Positions 19,394-29,774 of a DNA stretch of 64,000 bases are shown here, piece by piece. Each line of letters begins with the position of its first letter. The first letter of the stretch is position 1. The position numbers and the translations under genes were made by a program. The DNA is from a gamma proteobacterium HIMB55 (lineage in GTDB: Bacteria > Pseudomonadota > Gammaproteobacteria > Pseudomonadales > Halieaceae), in NCBI GenBank assembly GCA_000227505.4, contig AGIF02000001.1, positions 1,136,035 to 1,200,034 of the forward strand, written 5' to 3'. The notes under the pieces are model-generated. The model did not search any database and was not told where the DNA came from. It was given only the letters and a program-made list of their open reading frames with translations.

Positions 19394-20671
19394 TTACGCG
19401 TCTTGGGCAGCGACCGACTCGTCAGGCGTTTCGTAAACAAGCAATGGCTCGGAGTCACCATTGATGACGGACTCATCCACTACTACTTTTGCCACGCCCG
19501 TTTGAGACGGAATGTTATACATAGACTCGAGTAAGACATTCTCCAAGATGGAGCGTAGGCCTCTTGCACCCGTCTTTCGTTCCATGGCTTTCGCAGCTAC
19601 GGCGCGCAGACCATCCTCACGGAAATCAATCTCGACGCCTTCCATGTCGAACATCTTGTGGTACTGCTTGGTGAGTGCATTTTTAGGCTCAGTAAGAATT
19701 TGCACCAAAGCATCGACGTCTAGCTCTTCAAGGGTAGCGATCATGGGTAATCGCCCAACAAACTCAGGTATTAACCCGTACTGCACCAGATCTTCTGCTT
19801 CGAGATCTACGAGGCTCTCAGCGAAGTCCTTCTTATCGGCCAGTGCCTTAACGTCGGCAGAGAAACCAATACCGCCCTTATCCGATCGGTTCTGAATAAC
19901 TTTGTCGAGCCCGGCAAAGGCACCACCACAAATGAACAAAATGTTGCTTGTGTCGACCTGCAGGAACTCCTGTTGCGGATGCTTACGGCCACCTTGTGGT
20001 GGCACCGAGGCAATGGTGCCCTCGATGAGCTTAAGCAGCGCCTGCTGCACGCCCTCTCCCGATACGTCACGGGTGATAGAGGGATTATCTGACTTGCGAG
20101 AAATCTTATCGATTTCGTCAATGTAGACGATGCCCATTTGGGCCTTTTCCACATCGTAATCGCATTTCTGGAGCAGCTTCTGAATGATGTTCTCAACATC
20201 CTCGCCGACATATCCTGCTTCCGTCAGCGTGGTGGCGTCAGCGATGGTGAATGGAACATCTAACATCCGTGCCAAGGTCTCGGCGAGCAGCGTCTTGCCC
20301 GACCCTGTAGGCCCTACAAGTAAGATATTTGATTTGCCGAGCTCAACGTCGGAATTAGTGCCTTCTCCCGTACGCAGTCGCTTGTAGTGGTTGTACACAG
20401 CGACGGACAGAACGCGCTTGGCGCGGGACTGACCGATCACATACTGGTCGAGAATATCATTGATTTCGCGAGGTACTGGGAGCTTATCGGACGCTTCTGG
20501 AGCCGCTGTTTCCTGAATCTCCTCACGGATAATGTCATTGCAGAGATCTACGCACTCATCGCAAATAAATACGGATGGTCCCGCAATTAGCTTGCGAACC
20601 TCATTTTGACTTTTACCGCAAAAAGAGCAGTAAAGTAGTTTTCCGTCTTCGCTGGTGCTGTCACCCGTCAT
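19394..20671 (-). CDS. clpX: ATP-dependent Clp protease ATPase subunit ClpX
   Basis: AAA+ unfoldase that feeds substrates to ClpP. 425 residues. The N-terminal zinc-binding domain has [11 protein letters not shown] and ICDECVDLC. Walker A is [15 protein letters not shown] and Walker B is VYIDEIDKI. The sensor-2 region [14 protein letters not shown] is present. A 96-bp spacer separates it from clpP upstream; a separate promoter there is possible but I see no convincing one. Confidence 0.97.
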   Translation of the reverse strand: MTGDSTSEDGKLLYCSFCGKSQNEVRKLIAGPSVFICDECVDLCNDIIREEIQETAAPEASDKLPVPREINDILDQYVIGQSRAKRVLSVAVYNHYKRLRTGEGTNSDVELGKSNILLVGPTGSGKTLLAETLARMLDVPFTIADATTLTEAGYVGEDVENIIQKLLQKCDYDVEKAQMGIVYIDEIDKISRKSDNPSITRDVSGEGVQQALLKLIEGTIASVPPQGGRKHPQQEFLQVDTSNILFICGGAFAGLDKVIQNRSDKGGIGFSADVKALADKKDFAESLVDLEAEDLVQYGLIPEFVGRLPMIATLEELDVDALVQILTEPKNALTKQYHKMFDMEGVEIDFREDGLRAVAAKAMERKTGARGLRSILENVLLESMYNIPSQTGVAKVVVDESVINGDSEPLLVYETPDESVAAQDA

Positions 20672-20767
20672 TCGTTCTAGCCCTGTACTCGTACTTCGTT
20701 ATTACACAAAGATGATAGTTTTCTACGCCTAATGCAAGGCGACAGATCTAGTTTCCGGAAAAAGCGT

Positions 20768-21385
20768 TTAGCGAGCGCTAATCACCTGATCGACAAGCCC
20801 GTACTCAACGCTCTGCTCTGCGCTCATGAAACGATCGCGCTCGGTATCTTGCTCGATAACGTCCAGTGACTGTCCGGTGTGATCCGCCAGCAGGCGATTC
20901 AATCGCTCTCTGAGGAAGAGAATTTCCTTAGCCTGAATCTCAATATCCGTCGCCTGGCCCTGTGCACCGCCGCTAGGCTGGTGAATCATTGTCCGCGCAT
21001 TTGGCAAGATCAGTCGCTTACCCTTGGTACCGCCGCTCAGCAAAAAAGCACCCATGGATGCTGCTTGGCCGAGACACATCGTGCTGACTTCGGGCTTGAT
21101 AAACTGCATGGTGTCATAAATCGATAGACCTGCCGTTACCGAGCCACCAGGACTGTTGATATAGATATGGATGTCTTTATCAGGATTTTCAGATTCCAGA
21201 AATAGAAGCTGAGCCACAACGAGATTCGCCATTTGGTCTTCGATCGGACCAACAATAAATATGACGCGCTCTTTTAACAGGCGAGAGTAAATATCGAACG
21301 AACGTTCTCCGCGCGATGTCTGCTCGATGACCATTGGCACAAGCCCAAGTGCTTGTTCATTTCCGACGTCGAATCGTTGCGCCAT
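20768..21385 (-). CDS. clpP: ATP-dependent Clp protease proteolytic subunit ClpP
   Basis: Serine protease that forms the double-heptamer chamber. 205 residues. The catalytic Ser is in [13 protein letters not shown] and the catalytic His in [30 protein letters not shown] is the oxyanion-hole region. The first dozen residues resemble the propeptide region before [18 protein letters not shown]. It follows tig by 28 bp on the same strand. Confidence 0.97.
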   Translation of the reverse strand: MAQRFDVGNEQALGLVPMVIEQTSRGERSFDIYSRLLKERVIFIVGPIEDQMANLVVAQLLFLESENPDKDIHIYINSPGGSVTAGLSIYDTMQFIKPEVSTMCLGQAASMGAFLLSGGTKGKRLILPNARTMIHQPSGGAQGQATDIEIQAKEILFLRERLNRLLADHTGQSLDVIEQDTERDRFMSAEQSVEYGLVDQVISAR

Positions 21386-21413
21386 GATCGGCTCCTTTTA
21401 ATTCCTGTTGAGA

Positions 21414-22742
21414 CTACTGCTGGCTCGCCTCACGAGCTCTCTGCAGTGCGTCCTGATAACCCGTTGCTTCCTCGGTGATGTTGGCACCTTCAAGAAGCTT
21501 TTCAACCACTGTGTCCTCAAGAACACGTGATTCGATACCCATCAACTGATCGTTGTCCTCGTAGTACCAATTTATAACCTCGGTAGGATCCTGGTACGTA
21601 GACGCAATGTCCTCGATCAGCTCACGCACTTTATTGGGTTCTGCACGCACGCCCAAGTCTTGAACGAGCTCACTCACCAATAAACCGAGCTTAACGCGCG
21701 TTTCGGCACGCTCGGTGAACATTTCATCAGGGAGAATACTCTTAAGATCCATCTCTGGACTTACAGCACCGCCAAATTGCTGGAACATCTGCCCACGCAG
21801 TGCGTCCGTTTCTTGCGCAATTAGGCTGGTTGGAATCTCGAGCGCTGGGTGTGCTTCGATGATGGCATCCATCACCTGCTGCTTGACGTGTCCGTCTACA
21901 GCAGCGTTGAGTTCACGTTCCATGTTCTTACGCACTTCTGCTCTGAAGCCATCTATATCATCGCCGTCGACGCCGTAAGCAGCAAATAACTCCGCGTTTA
22001 ATTCCGCAGGCTCAAGCGTCTTAACTTCTTTAACGCTTACCTTGAACTCCACAGCTGCGCCCTTAAGTTCTTCGGAGTGGTAATCTTCAGGGAAGGTAAG
22101 CTCAAGTGTTCGCTCATCGCCCGCAGAGGCGCCAACAAGGCCATCTTCGAAACCGGGAATCATTCTGCCAGAGCCGAGCTCTAAAGCGGTGTCGTTACCA
22201 GTACCGCCCTCGAACGCCTCTCCATCTTTGAAGCCTTCAAAATCGATGGTGACGGTGTCACCCTCCTCTGCGGCTCGCTCGACAGCAGAAAGCTGCCCTT
22301 GCTGCTTCTGGAAGATTTCGATGATTTCGTCCACATCGGAATCAGCCACGTCACAAACCAACTTAGTGACAGCAAAATCCTTTACCTCATTGAGCGCAAC
22401 CGTTGGGTAGATCTCGAAGGTCGCTACGTACTCGACATCTTGCCCACTCTCAAAGGTCTTGATCTCAATGCTTGGTTGGCCGGCTGGACGGAGATTCTCG
22501 CCCATAACCGCCTCTTGGAAAGATCGGTTGACCACGTCGCCAAGTACCTCTTGACGAACGCCAGCACCAAAGCGCTGCTTCATCACGCGCATGGGCACCT
22601 TGCCAGGACGGAAACCAGGCAAACGAACGTTTTTGGCCGCGTCTGCTAACTTCTTGTCAACCGCTGAATCCACATCGTCAGCAGGTACACCTACTGTAAG
22701 CTTACGTTCCAAACCCGATGTTGTTTCTACCGAGACACGCAT
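21414..22742 (-). CDS. tig: Trigger factor
   Basis: Ribosome-bound chaperone with prolyl isomerase activity. 442 residues. The N-terminal ribosome-docking signature GFRPGKVPM is at about residues 44-52. The FKBP-type domain follows with GDTVTIDFEGFKDGEAFEGG and GRMIPGFEDGLVGA, and the C-terminal helical cradle completes the protein. First protein gene of tig–clpP–clpX–lon. tRNA-Leu lies 64 bp upstream on the same strand, so tig may share or sit very close to that transcript. Confidence 0.97.
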   Translation of the reverse strand: MRVSVETTSGLERKLTVGVPADDVDSAVDKKLADAAKNVRLPGFRPGKVPMRVMKQRFGAGVRQEVLGDVVNRSFQEAVMGENLRPAGQPSIEIKTFESGQDVEYVATFEIYPTVALNEVKDFAVTKLVCDVADSDVDEIIEIFQKQQGQLSAVERAAEEGDTVTIDFEGFKDGEAFEGGTGNDTALELGSGRMIPGFEDGLVGASAGDERTLELTFPEDYHSEELKGAAVEFKVSVKEVKTLEPAELNAELFAAYGVDGDDIDGFRAEVRKNMERELNAAVDGHVKQQVMDAIIEAHPALEIPTSLIAQETDALRGQMFQQFGGAVSPEMDLKSILPDEMFTERAETRVKLGLLVSELVQDLGVRAEPNKVRELIEDIASTYQDPTEVINWYYEDNDQLMGIESRVLEDTVVEKLLEGANITEEATGYQDALQRAREASQQ

Positions 22743-22806
22743 CTTCGTCTCCTAACTCTATAACCTAATACAGCCTCGTTAAGAGGCGTCACTCAATAAT
22801 GGAATA

Positions 22807-22891
<85 letters not shown>

Positions 22892-23025
22892 GTAATCGAT
22901 CACTTTTTCAAGTGTTTCGGTGCATCCCGACCTAAGGGCGCGGATGGTGTCACATAAGATGGTTTGATTCAATGCGGTCCGGCAAAAAGCACGTGACACA
23001 GACCAAAAGTGCCAGCTTCGGTGAT

Positions 23026-23370
23026 CTACATTGTGTGAGTCGGCCTATCTGACACGAGACCGGTTCCTAGATGCTCTTCAATTTTAGTCGCTGCAGCGAA
23101 ATCAGCCTCGGAAAACTGCACCCCAATCCCGGCCTGACGATTACCTTGAGCGCCTTTTGGCGTAATCCACACCACCGTGCCGTTGATGGGGATTTTTTCA
23201 GGTTCGTCCATCAAGGCAAGTAAAATGAAAACCTCTTCTCCCAGCTCGTAGCGCTTATTGGTTGGCACAAATAGTCCGCCATTTCGAACAAACGGCATAT
23301 ACGCGGCATACAGGACTGCACGATCCTTGATCGTCAGTGACAAAATGCCTTGTCTGCTCTCTTCACTCAC
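23026..23370 (-). CDS. pilZ: PilZ domain protein
   Basis: 114 residues, PilZ family, needed for type IV pilus assembly in pseudomonads. The core LTIKDRAVLYAAYMPFVRNGG leads into LFVPTNKRYELGEEVFILLAL, and the domain ends with VWITPKGAQGNRQAGIGVQF. The canonical c-di-GMP motif (RxxxR with DxSxxG) is not present: the N-terminus has no Arg pair and GGLFV replaces the second half, as in PilZ itself, which does not bind the nucleotide well. The start is GTG. It follows holB as in Pseudomonas. Confidence 0.9.
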   Translation of the reverse strand: MSEESRQGILSLTIKDRAVLYAAYMPFVRNGGLFVPTNKRYELGEEVFILLALMDEPEKIPINGTVVWITPKGAQGNRQAGIGVQFSEADFAAATKIEEHLGTGLVSDRPTHTM

Positions 23371-23426
23371 CGCATACCCCGGTTGAATACATTCGCTCCG
23401 TGTCGCTCCTATCGAGGAAAGATTGC

Positions 23427-24389
23427 TCAGGCAACTGTGACCCCCATCAAACTTAGACTCTGACGAACAGATTCCATATTGTTTTCCCTCGCGCCAGCCG
23501 TCAATACTCCGATCTCATAACAAACCACTTCCCGCGCCGGTGTTGCACCGTTTCGAATACGCTGAAGCAACGCGGCAACCATTCGATGAAGTGTGAGGAG
23601 TGTTACTCTCGCCTTCGGGTCTAGATTGGTCTCGCTGACTCGCTCCTCAATCGCTTGCGCTGTCGCCTCGACCGCATCGCTTAACTCGTGCTTCATCAGA
23701 CACTCAGTCAGCTCTCTTCCACCCGATTTACCATTAAGCACGCGAGTCACACTGGATCGCACCTCGTTCTGCAAGTCGAGTGTGCCGTTGGCTGCGGCAA
23801 CCAGCCAATTCTCAAGAAAGCGCGATGACTTCCCATCGAAAGATTCTGGGGAAACGCCACTTTGCGTGAGTGCACTATTGCACGTCGCTTCAGACAGCCT
23901 GGGCAATGTGCGGCTTTGACATCGCGACCTGATCGTTGCGGGCAACAGCCAAGGACGTCGACTAATTAACGTTATCAGCGTGTCGCCCTGCGGTTCCTCA
24001 AGCGTTTTCAGCAATGCATTGGCTGCAGCGGTGGTGAGTTTATCGGCCCCCTCAATCACCAGCACTTTCAGCGAACCATAACCAGCCGTTTTGGCGACAA
24101 AATCGCAGGCTGCCCGCACCTGATCCACGCCAATACTCTGCTTGCCATCTATCACCGATACCCAGCGAAAATCGCCGTGGGTGCCTGCTGCCAGCAATTC
24201 TTGCGTTTCTTCCTCGGAAGACTGGGAGGTCATCCACAACAAGCGATGCGCAAGCACTTCGCATACTTCGCTCAGGCCAAGACCAGAATCACTTGTCAGC
24301 AAAAGCGCGTGCGGTAGCCGCCCACTCTTGTACAATTGAATAAGCTCGGCCACCAGAGATTCGTGTTCAGGAAACAGAGTACTATTCAT
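23427..24389 (-). CDS. holB: DNA polymerase III delta' subunit
   Basis: Clamp-loader subunit. 320 residues. The AAA-like core shows HALLLTSDSGLGLSEV in place of a real Walker A, which is normal for delta'. The remaining signatures are IGVDQVRAACDFVAKTAGYG, KVLVIEGADKLTTAAANALL and KTLEEPQGDTLITLIS. The start overlaps the tmk stop by 8 bp, so the genes are coupled. The zinc-finger cysteines seen in E. coli delta' are largely absent. Confidence 0.92.
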   Translation of the reverse strand: MNSTLFPEHESLVAELIQLYKSGRLPHALLLTSDSGLGLSEVCEVLAHRLLWMTSQSSEEETQELLAAGTHGDFRWVSVIDGKQSIGVDQVRAACDFVAKTAGYGSLKVLVIEGADKLTTAAANALLKTLEEPQGDTLITLISRRPWLLPATIRSRCQSRTLPRLSEATCNSALTQSGVSPESFDGKSSRFLENWLVAAANGTLDLQNEVRSSVTRVLNGKSGGRELTECLMKHELSDAVEATAQAIEERVSETNLDPKARVTLLTLHRMVAALLQRIRNGATPAREVVCYEIGVLTAGARENNMESVRQSLSLMGVTVA

Positions 24390-25026
24390 CAGTGCCCTCT
24401 ATGAATAACTCGAGCGCCTCACGAATCGATGCCTGAACGTCCGGCACAGGTCTTGCCGCATCTATTACAACGAATCGCTCACTACTCTCTGCGCGCTCCA
24501 AATAACCCTGTCTGACGCGTTCAAAGAAGGCGATTTCCTCTGATTCAAATCTATCTAGCTCAGCGCGTTTTTGAGCGCGTTCAATACCGATCCTAGGATC
24601 CACGTCGAAAAGAAGTGTTAAGTCAGGGTGACGGTCTTTTTGAACCATCGCTTCAAGCACATTGATTGCGGCCAAATCAAAACCACGCCCATAGCCCTGA
24701 TAAGCGTATGTGGCGTCGGTAAATCGATCACAGAGAACCCACTGCCCCTTGGCCAACGCGGGTTCGATAACTTCATGCAAGTGTTGTGCTCTCGCTGCAA
24801 ACACCATTAGTAATTCCGCCTCAACAGACGGCGCGGTTCCGTCTTTTGCTAAAAGCAGTGATCGCAGCGATTCACTCAGCGGTGTACCACCCGGCTCTCT
24901 GGTTTGAACAAAAGGGATTCCGCGTGCAATGAGTAACTCGACAATGAATTCGCGACTGGTTGACTTACCGGCACCCTCGCCCCCTTCCAAGGTAATGAAT
25001 TTGCCTTCAGAGCATGCTGCTGTCAT
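24382..25026 (-). CDS. tmk: Thymidylate kinase
   Basis: Phosphorylates dTMP to dTDP. 214 residues. The P-loop LEGGEGAGKST, the TREPGGTPLSE motif that binds substrate, and the CDRFTDATYAYQGYGRG segment are all present; the LID region has RAQKRAELDRFE. The start ATG overlaps the mltG stop (ATGA), so mltG–tmk–holB–pilZ is one operon. Confidence 0.97.
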   Translation of the reverse strand: MTAACSEGKFITLEGGEGAGKSTSREFIVELLIARGIPFVQTREPGGTPLSESLRSLLLAKDGTAPSVEAELLMVFAARAQHLHEVIEPALAKGQWVLCDRFTDATYAYQGYGRGFDLAAINVLEAMVQKDRHPDLTLLFDVDPRIGIERAQKRAELDRFESEEIAFFERVRQGYLERAESSERFVVIDAARPVPDVQASIREALELFIEGTDE

Positions 25027-26057
25027 TGACTCGGACTCGATCGATAATCTTTCTTGCGATTGAGCTGATAGCGTCTCACATTTTCCTCGTGTTCATCGAG
25101 CGTCGCGCTAAATGCATGACTACCATCGCCCTTCGCCACGAAGTATAGAGCATCTCCCGACTTAGGATGTGTCGCAGCACGCAATGCAGCACTGCCTGGC
25201 AGCGCGATGGGTGTCGGTGGCAACCCAAAGATGCGGTAGGTGTTGTAAGGATTGGACCCATCTCTCAAGTGGCGGCGCTTCAAATTTCCGTCAAAGCGTG
25301 TTCCCAACCCATAAATAACGGTAGGGTCGGTTTGCAAGCGCATTCCTTTTTGGAGTCTTCGGGTAAAGACACCCCCAATTTCACCTCGCTCAGAGGCTAC
25401 ACCTGTCTCCTTCTCGATAATTGAAGCAAGTATCAGCGCTTCATACGGGGAGTTCAGCGGCAACTCGCTAGCTCGGGAGCTCCAGGCGGCTTCCAGTTCC
25501 CGCTCCATTGCCTCTCTTGCGAGCTTTAAAACATCGAGATCAGTCATGCCTCGAGGAATTAGATAAGTCTCTGGCAGGAATAAGCCCTCAGGTGATGTGA
25601 ACGGCTTGATTAGCTCGCCGACGCTAGAATCCTTGGCGTCAACAAGAGTGCGCGTAATCTGAGGATGCTGCCAAAGCTTCTCTAAGACCCACTGAAAGCG
25701 CACGCCCTCTGGGATCGTGAAACCGTATACAACAACGTCATTGTTGTTAAATCTGTTAAGAAGTTCCCGAACCGTCTCGGTAGGTCGAAGACGGTACTCT
25801 CCCGGCTTTACAACAAGTGTTTGTGGCTGCAGCGTTAGCGCAAGGCGCGAGGCCTGAGCTGACCGAATATAACCTTGCTGCTCCAGAGCCTGGAGGACCC
25901 GAATAATCCCATCGCCCTGATTCACAACAAATAGCGGAGCGCCCTCGGTTACCGAGATCTTACGATCGAGCTCCTGTGACAGATAGGCACCCGCTGCCGC
26001 CACGCTAAGGACGCAGACAAGTGCAAATAGGACAATGAGGGAGGAGGAGCGGCTCAA
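25023..26057 (-). CDS. mltG: Endolytic murein transglycosylase MltG
   Basis: Inner-membrane enzyme that cleaves nascent glycan strands. 344 residues with an N-terminal membrane anchor (LIVLFALVCVLSVAAAGAYL). The catalytic Glu lies in LASIIEKETGVASERGEI. LQTDPTVIYGLG and NPYNTYRIFGLPPTPIALPG are diagnostic of YceG/MltG. It follows fabF directly; the pabC gene that usually lies between them in gammaproteobacteria is absent here. Confidence 0.96.
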   Translation of the reverse strand: MSRSSSLIVLFALVCVLSVAAAGAYLSQELDRKISVTEGAPLFVVNQGDGIIRVLQALEQQGYIRSAQASRLALTLQPQTLVVKPGEYRLRPTETVRELLNRFNNNDVVVYGFTIPEGVRFQWVLEKLWQHPQITRTLVDAKDSSVGELIKPFTSPEGLFLPETYLIPRGMTDLDVLKLAREAMERELEAAWSSRASELPLNSPYEALILASIIEKETGVASERGEIGGVFTRRLQKGMRLQTDPTVIYGLGTRFDGNLKRRHLRDGSNPYNTYRIFGLPPTPIALPGSAALRAATHPKSGDALYFVAKGDGSHAFSATLDEHEENVRRYQLNRKKDYRSSPSQ

Positions 26058-26077
26058 TGAATGCTCCTTATCTGCGA

Positions 26078-27319
26078 TTACTCAAACTTTTTGAAGATCA
26101 AGGTGCCGTTGGTACCACCAAACCCGAAAGAATTGGACATGGCAACCTTGATTTCCCGTTCCTGAGCAGTTCCGGGCACGTAGTTCAAGTCGCAGCCATC
26201 ATCGGGATTGGTAAGGTTAATTGTTGGCGGTGCGACGCCATCACGAATCGCAAGCGTTGAGAAAATAGCCTCGACGGCGCCCGCCGCACCCAGAAGGTGG
26301 CCTATCATCGATTTCGTAGAGCTAACCGCCAAATCGTAGGAGTGATCACCGAAGACACTCTTGATTGCCAAGGTCTCTGCAACGTCTCCCGCCGGTGTTG
26401 AGGTGCCGTGCGCGTTGATGTAATCGACTTCATCGGCATTCATACCTGCACTGGCGAGCGCGTTGCGCATTGACAGAGCAGCACCACGGCCGTCTTCTGG
26501 TGGCGACGTCATGTGATACGCATCGCCACTCATACCAAAACCCACTACCTCAGCATAGATATTTGCACCGCGAGCCTGTGCACTTTCAAGCGATTCAATC
26601 AACATGACGCCAGCGCCATCGCCCAAAACAAAGCCGTCCCGCTCCTTGTCCCAAGGTCTCGAGGCTGTGGCAGGATCATCGTTTCGGGTGGAAAGCGCTC
26701 TTGCGGCGGCGAACCCGCCTAAACCTGCAGGCGTCGTCCCCATCTCCGCACCACCAACCAGCATTGCGTCAGCATCGCCCGCAGCGATCAATCGAGCGCC
26801 AAGGCCGATGCTATGAGTACCCGTAGTACAGGCTGTAACCATTGCGAGATTAGGTCCACGAAGGTTGAATTCTATTGAGAGGTTGCCTGCGACCATATTT
26901 ATGATCGACCCGGGCACAAAAAACGGGGAGATTTTTCTTGGGCCAGACTTGTTCATCAGGAGCGAAGTCTTCTCGATGAGACCAATGCCGCCAATTCCCG
27001 CGCCCACGTTGCATCCAACTCGGTCCTGATTGGCTTCCGTAATTTCCAAGCCGGAATCACGCATCGCCTGAATACCGGCCACCATGCCGTATTGGATAAA
27101 CAGGTCCATACGCTTGGCGTCGCGTGGCTCGATGTAACCCTCGACAGAGAAGTCCTGGAGGCTCGCGCTGAACCTAGTGGAGAAAGCGGAGGCATCGAAA
27201 TGCTCGATGGCCCTCACGCCATTTTTACCATTGACCACACCAGTCCAGGTTGACTGTGTATCTAAGCCTAACGCCGTGACCGCCCCCATTCCTGTGACGA
27301 CAACTCTTCGGTTGTTCAT
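26078..27319 (-). CDS. fabF: 3-oxoacyl-ACP synthase II
   Basis: Elongating condensing enzyme of fatty-acid synthesis. 413 residues. The active-site Cys is in [12 protein letters not shown]. The two His are in [12 protein letters not shown] and [14 protein letters not shown]. The glycine-rich C-terminus [11 protein letters not shown] is present. A GGGGAA ribosome binding site precedes the ATG. The gene is separated from acpP by an intrinsic terminator, so its expression depends on read-through or a promoter in that spacer. Confidence 0.97.
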   Translation of the reverse strand: MNNRRVVVTGMGAVTALGLDTQSTWTGVVNGKNGVRAIEHFDASAFSTRFSASLQDFSVEGYIEPRDAKRMDLFIQYGMVAGIQAMRDSGLEITEANQDRVGCNVGAGIGGIGLIEKTSLLMNKSGPRKISPFFVPGSIINMVAGNLSIEFNLRGPNLAMVTACTTGTHSIGLGARLIAAGDADAMLVGGAEMGTTPAGLGGFAAARALSTRNDDPATASRPWDKERDGFVLGDGAGVMLIESLESAQARGANIYAEVVGFGMSGDAYHMTSPPEDGRGAALSMRNALASAGMNADEVDYINAHGTSTPAGDVAETLAIKSVFGDHSYDLAVSSTKSMIGHLLGAAGAVEAIFSTLAIRDGVAPPTINLTNPDDGCDLNYVPGTAQEREIKVAMSNSFGFGGTNGTLIFKKFE

Positions 27320-27357
27320 AGAAATTCCCCAGATTCCGTTCTCAACAGTGTACCAGC

Positions 27358-27396
27358 AAAAAAAAAGCCGCTCTTCCGTATAAAAGAGCGGCTTTT
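27358..27396 (-). terminator. Intrinsic terminator between acpP and fabF
   Basis: On the minus strand, AAGCCGCTCTT pairs with AAGAGCGGCTT across an 8-base loop and is followed by nine T. It lies just after the acpP stop and before fabF. It is likely to raise acpP mRNA over fabF, in line with the high demand for ACP. Confidence 0.88.
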
Positions 27397-27417
27397 CCTC
27401 GAGAAGGTTGACCTAAA

Positions 27418-27654
27418 TTAAGCCAGGTTCTCGTTGATGTAGTTAATGGCGAGCTGGACCGTGGTGATCTGCTCTGCTTCTTCGTCAGGAATCTCTGTAT
27501 CAAATTCCTCCTCAAGCGCCATGACCAACTCAACAGTGTCGAGTGAATCAGCACCTAAATCGTCGACGAAAGAAGACGCATTGTTCACTTCGTCTTCCTT
27601 AACCCCCAACTGCTCTGCCACGATTTTTTTAACGCGATCTTCAATGTTGCTCAT
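27418..27654 (-). CDS. acpP: Acyl carrier protein
   Basis: 78-residue acidic carrier. The phosphopantetheine attachment Ser is in [20 protein letters not shown], as in E. coli AcpP. It lies between fabG and fabF as usual. An AAGGGAA ribosome binding site precedes the ATG. Confidence 0.98.
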   Translation of the reverse strand: MSNIEDRVKKIVAEQLGVKEDEVNNASSFVDDLGADSLDTVELVMALEEEFDTEIPDEEAEQITTVQLAINYINENLA

Positions 27655-27754
27655 GACGTTCCCTTTTGGTCTCCATTTTTTTAAGTGGCCCGTAAGCCAA
27701 TTGCGTGCGGATTCTACCGATAAATTGACGAATTAAAACCCGCATTTTTTCGCA

Positions 27755-28495
27755 TCACATGTACATACCGCCATTCACGTGAATCGTTTCTCCGGTGATG
27801 TAGGCACCCGAATTACTGGCAAGGAAAGCGACAACTTTCGCGATTTCCTCTGGAGCACCCAACCTACCGAGAGGTATTTGACCCAACATAAGGGCCTTTT
27901 GTTCCTCAGTCAGCACATCAGTCATATCAGTGGCTATGAATCCGGGTGCAACACAGTTGACGGTGACGGCTCGCGAACCCAGTTCTTTAGCCATCGCGCG
28001 AGACATTCCCTCGGCACCTGCCTTGCTCGCAGCGTAATTTGCCTGTCCTGCGTTACCCATAGAGCCGACTACTGAAGAAATATTGATAATTCGGCCCCAG
28101 CGAGCTTTTGTCATCCCGCGCAAGCAAGCCTTACTGACGGTAAACAACGGATTCAGGTTGGTATTGATGACATCGCCCCACTCGTCGTCTTTCATGCGCA
28201 TCATCAAGTTGTCGCGCGTGATGCCTGCATTATTCACCAGTATTGTTGGTGCGCCATGCTCGGCAGTAATCGCGGATATGCACTCTCGCACCGCATCGGC
28301 ATCGCTGACATCGAGCTTAATGCCCACACCGCCCATCGATCCTAAATTCTCGCTGATCGTTTCAGCGCCACTCTCAGATGTCGCTGTGCCGACCACCGTG
28401 TGTCCTGCCAACGCCAACTCGTGGGCAATTGCTTTACCGATGCCACGAGTTGCTCCGGTAACTAAGGCTACACGCTGTTCTTCTGTATCACACAT
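27755..28495 (-). CDS. fabG: 3-oxoacyl-ACP reductase
   Basis: NADPH-dependent short-chain dehydrogenase of fatty-acid elongation. 246 residues. Seen: cofactor motif VTGATRGIGKAIA, NNAGITRDNLMMRM, catalytic Ser in NISSVVGSMG, the Tyr-Lys pair in ANYAASKAGAEG and the conserved PGFIATDMTD. The ribosome binding site AAGGAG lies 8 bases before the ATG. Confidence 0.97.
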   Translation of the reverse strand: MCDTEEQRVALVTGATRGIGKAIAHELALAGHTVVGTATSESGAETISENLGSMGGVGIKLDVSDADAVRECISAITAEHGAPTILVNNAGITRDNLMMRMKDDEWGDVINTNLNPLFTVSKACLRGMTKARWGRIINISSVVGSMGNAGQANYAASKAGAEGMSRAMAKELGSRAVTVNCVAPGFIATDMTDVLTEEQKALMLGQIPLGRLGAPEEIAKVVAFLASNSGAYITGETIHVNGGMYM

Positions 28496-28588
28496 ACTGC
28501 AACTCCTTTAACGTTTAGTTTGGGCGTTGGATAACTGCGAATTCAAATAGACGTTTCACGACCTGATCGGACCGCAATAGCAATGCGA

Positions 28589-29521
28589 TCAGAGATCTGA
28601 CAATCCAGCCTCAATCGAGGCCACGGCTTCTATCGACTTGATAGGGACTGTTTTATCGATGCGCTTGCTCAGACCACACAGCACATTGCCCGGACCGCAT
28701 TCCAGGAACCGATCACAGCCCTGCTGCTTCAACGTGTTCATGCAGTCTGTCCACAACACCGGCGAGGAAATCTGTTTAACCAAGCTTGCCTTTATCGCGT
28801 CGGGGGATGCCTGCAGCGATCCGTCGACGTTGCTGACAACGGGGAAGCTCGGTTCATGCCAAGACACTGTTTCAAAGGCTTCAGCCATAATGTCAGCGGC
28901 TGGCTGCATGAGTGGCGTGTGGAACGGTGCGCTCACAGGCAGTGGCATTGCACGTCGAGCACCTGCGTCTTTAAGCGCAGCGACTGCAGTATCGACAGCG
29001 CCAGTTGCGCCTGCAATAACCACCTGGCCCGGCGCATTGAAGTTAACACCACCCACAAATGCTTCGGCCGTAGATATACCGGAGCAAATATCTGCGACAA
29101 CGTGATCTTCGAGACCTAGCACAACGGCCATTGCCCCTTGACCCACAGGTACTGCTTTTTGCATAGCTGCGCCGCGCTTACTGACCAATGACGCTCCGTC
29201 GCCCAATGACAATGCGCCGGCAGCCACTAGAGCAGAGTATTCACCTAAGCTGTGGCCTGCACCCGCCGCAGGCGATATGGCGTGTCGCTCATTGAGCGCA
29301 CGATAGAGTGCGACGCTGGCTGTGAGGATGGCTGGCTGGGTAAATTCAGTGAGGTTAAGCTGATCTTCAGGCCCATCGGACGCCAAAGCCCAAAGGTCGT
29401 AGCCCAAAGCATCGCTAGCTTCAGTAAAGGCATCCTTAACGCTGGCGAATTCCGCGGCAGCCTCTGCAAGCATACCAACTCGCTGAGAACCCTGGCCGGG
29501 GAAAACAACACCCAAACCCAT
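28589..29521 (-). CDS. fabD: Malonyl-CoA:ACP transacylase
   Basis: Loads malonyl onto ACP. 310 residues. The catalytic Ser is in GAGHSLGEYSALV, preceded by the N-terminal VFPGQGSQRVGML. The catalytic His is in VSAPFHTPLMQPA. The gene begins 4 bases after the rpmF stop, so its ribosome binding site lies within the rpmF 3' end. plsX and fabH, which stand between rpmF and fabD in E. coli, are not present. Confidence 0.97.
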   Translation of the reverse strand: MGLGVVFPGQGSQRVGMLAEAAAEFASVKDAFTEASDALGYDLWALASDGPEDQLNLTEFTQPAILTASVALYRALNERHAISPAAGAGHSLGEYSALVAAGALSLGDGASLVSKRGAAMQKAVPVGQGAMAVVLGLEDHVVADICSGISTAEAFVGGVNFNAPGQVVIAGATGAVDTAVAALKDAGARRAMPLPVSAPFHTPLMQPAADIMAEAFETVSWHEPSFPVVSNVDGSLQASPDAIKASLVKQISSPVLWTDCMNTLKQQGCDRFLECGPGNVLCGLSKRIDKTVPIKSIEAVASIEAGLSDL

Positions 29522-29525
29522 GACG

Positions 29526-29708
29526 TTAGTCGTCGTTATTGGTGTCTACGACTTTTTCGCCTTTGTAAAAGCCGTCTGCACTGACGTGGTGACGACGACG
29601 CGTCTCGCCAGATGTGCTGTCGACGGTCAGTGTAGGTCCGCCCAAGGCATCATGCGAACGACGCATACCACGCTTTGAACGAGTTTTACGATTCTGCTGA
29701 ACAGCCAT
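29526..29708 (-). CDS. rpmF: 50S ribosomal protein L32
   Basis: 60 residues. The N-terminal signature [20 protein letters not shown] is that of L32, and [14 protein letters not shown] is the usual C-terminal half. The zinc cysteines found in some L32 proteins are absent, as in E. coli. Located between yceD and fabD. Confidence 0.97.
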   Translation of the reverse strand: MAVQQNRKTRSKRGMRRSHDALGGPTLTVDSTSGETRRRHHVSADGFYKGEKVVDTNNDD

Positions 29709-29774
29709 GTTGCTCTCCTGTTAACCATCGCCTTGCTTGATAGCTTGTTCGATGGGATAAGTTTAATTCATTAC

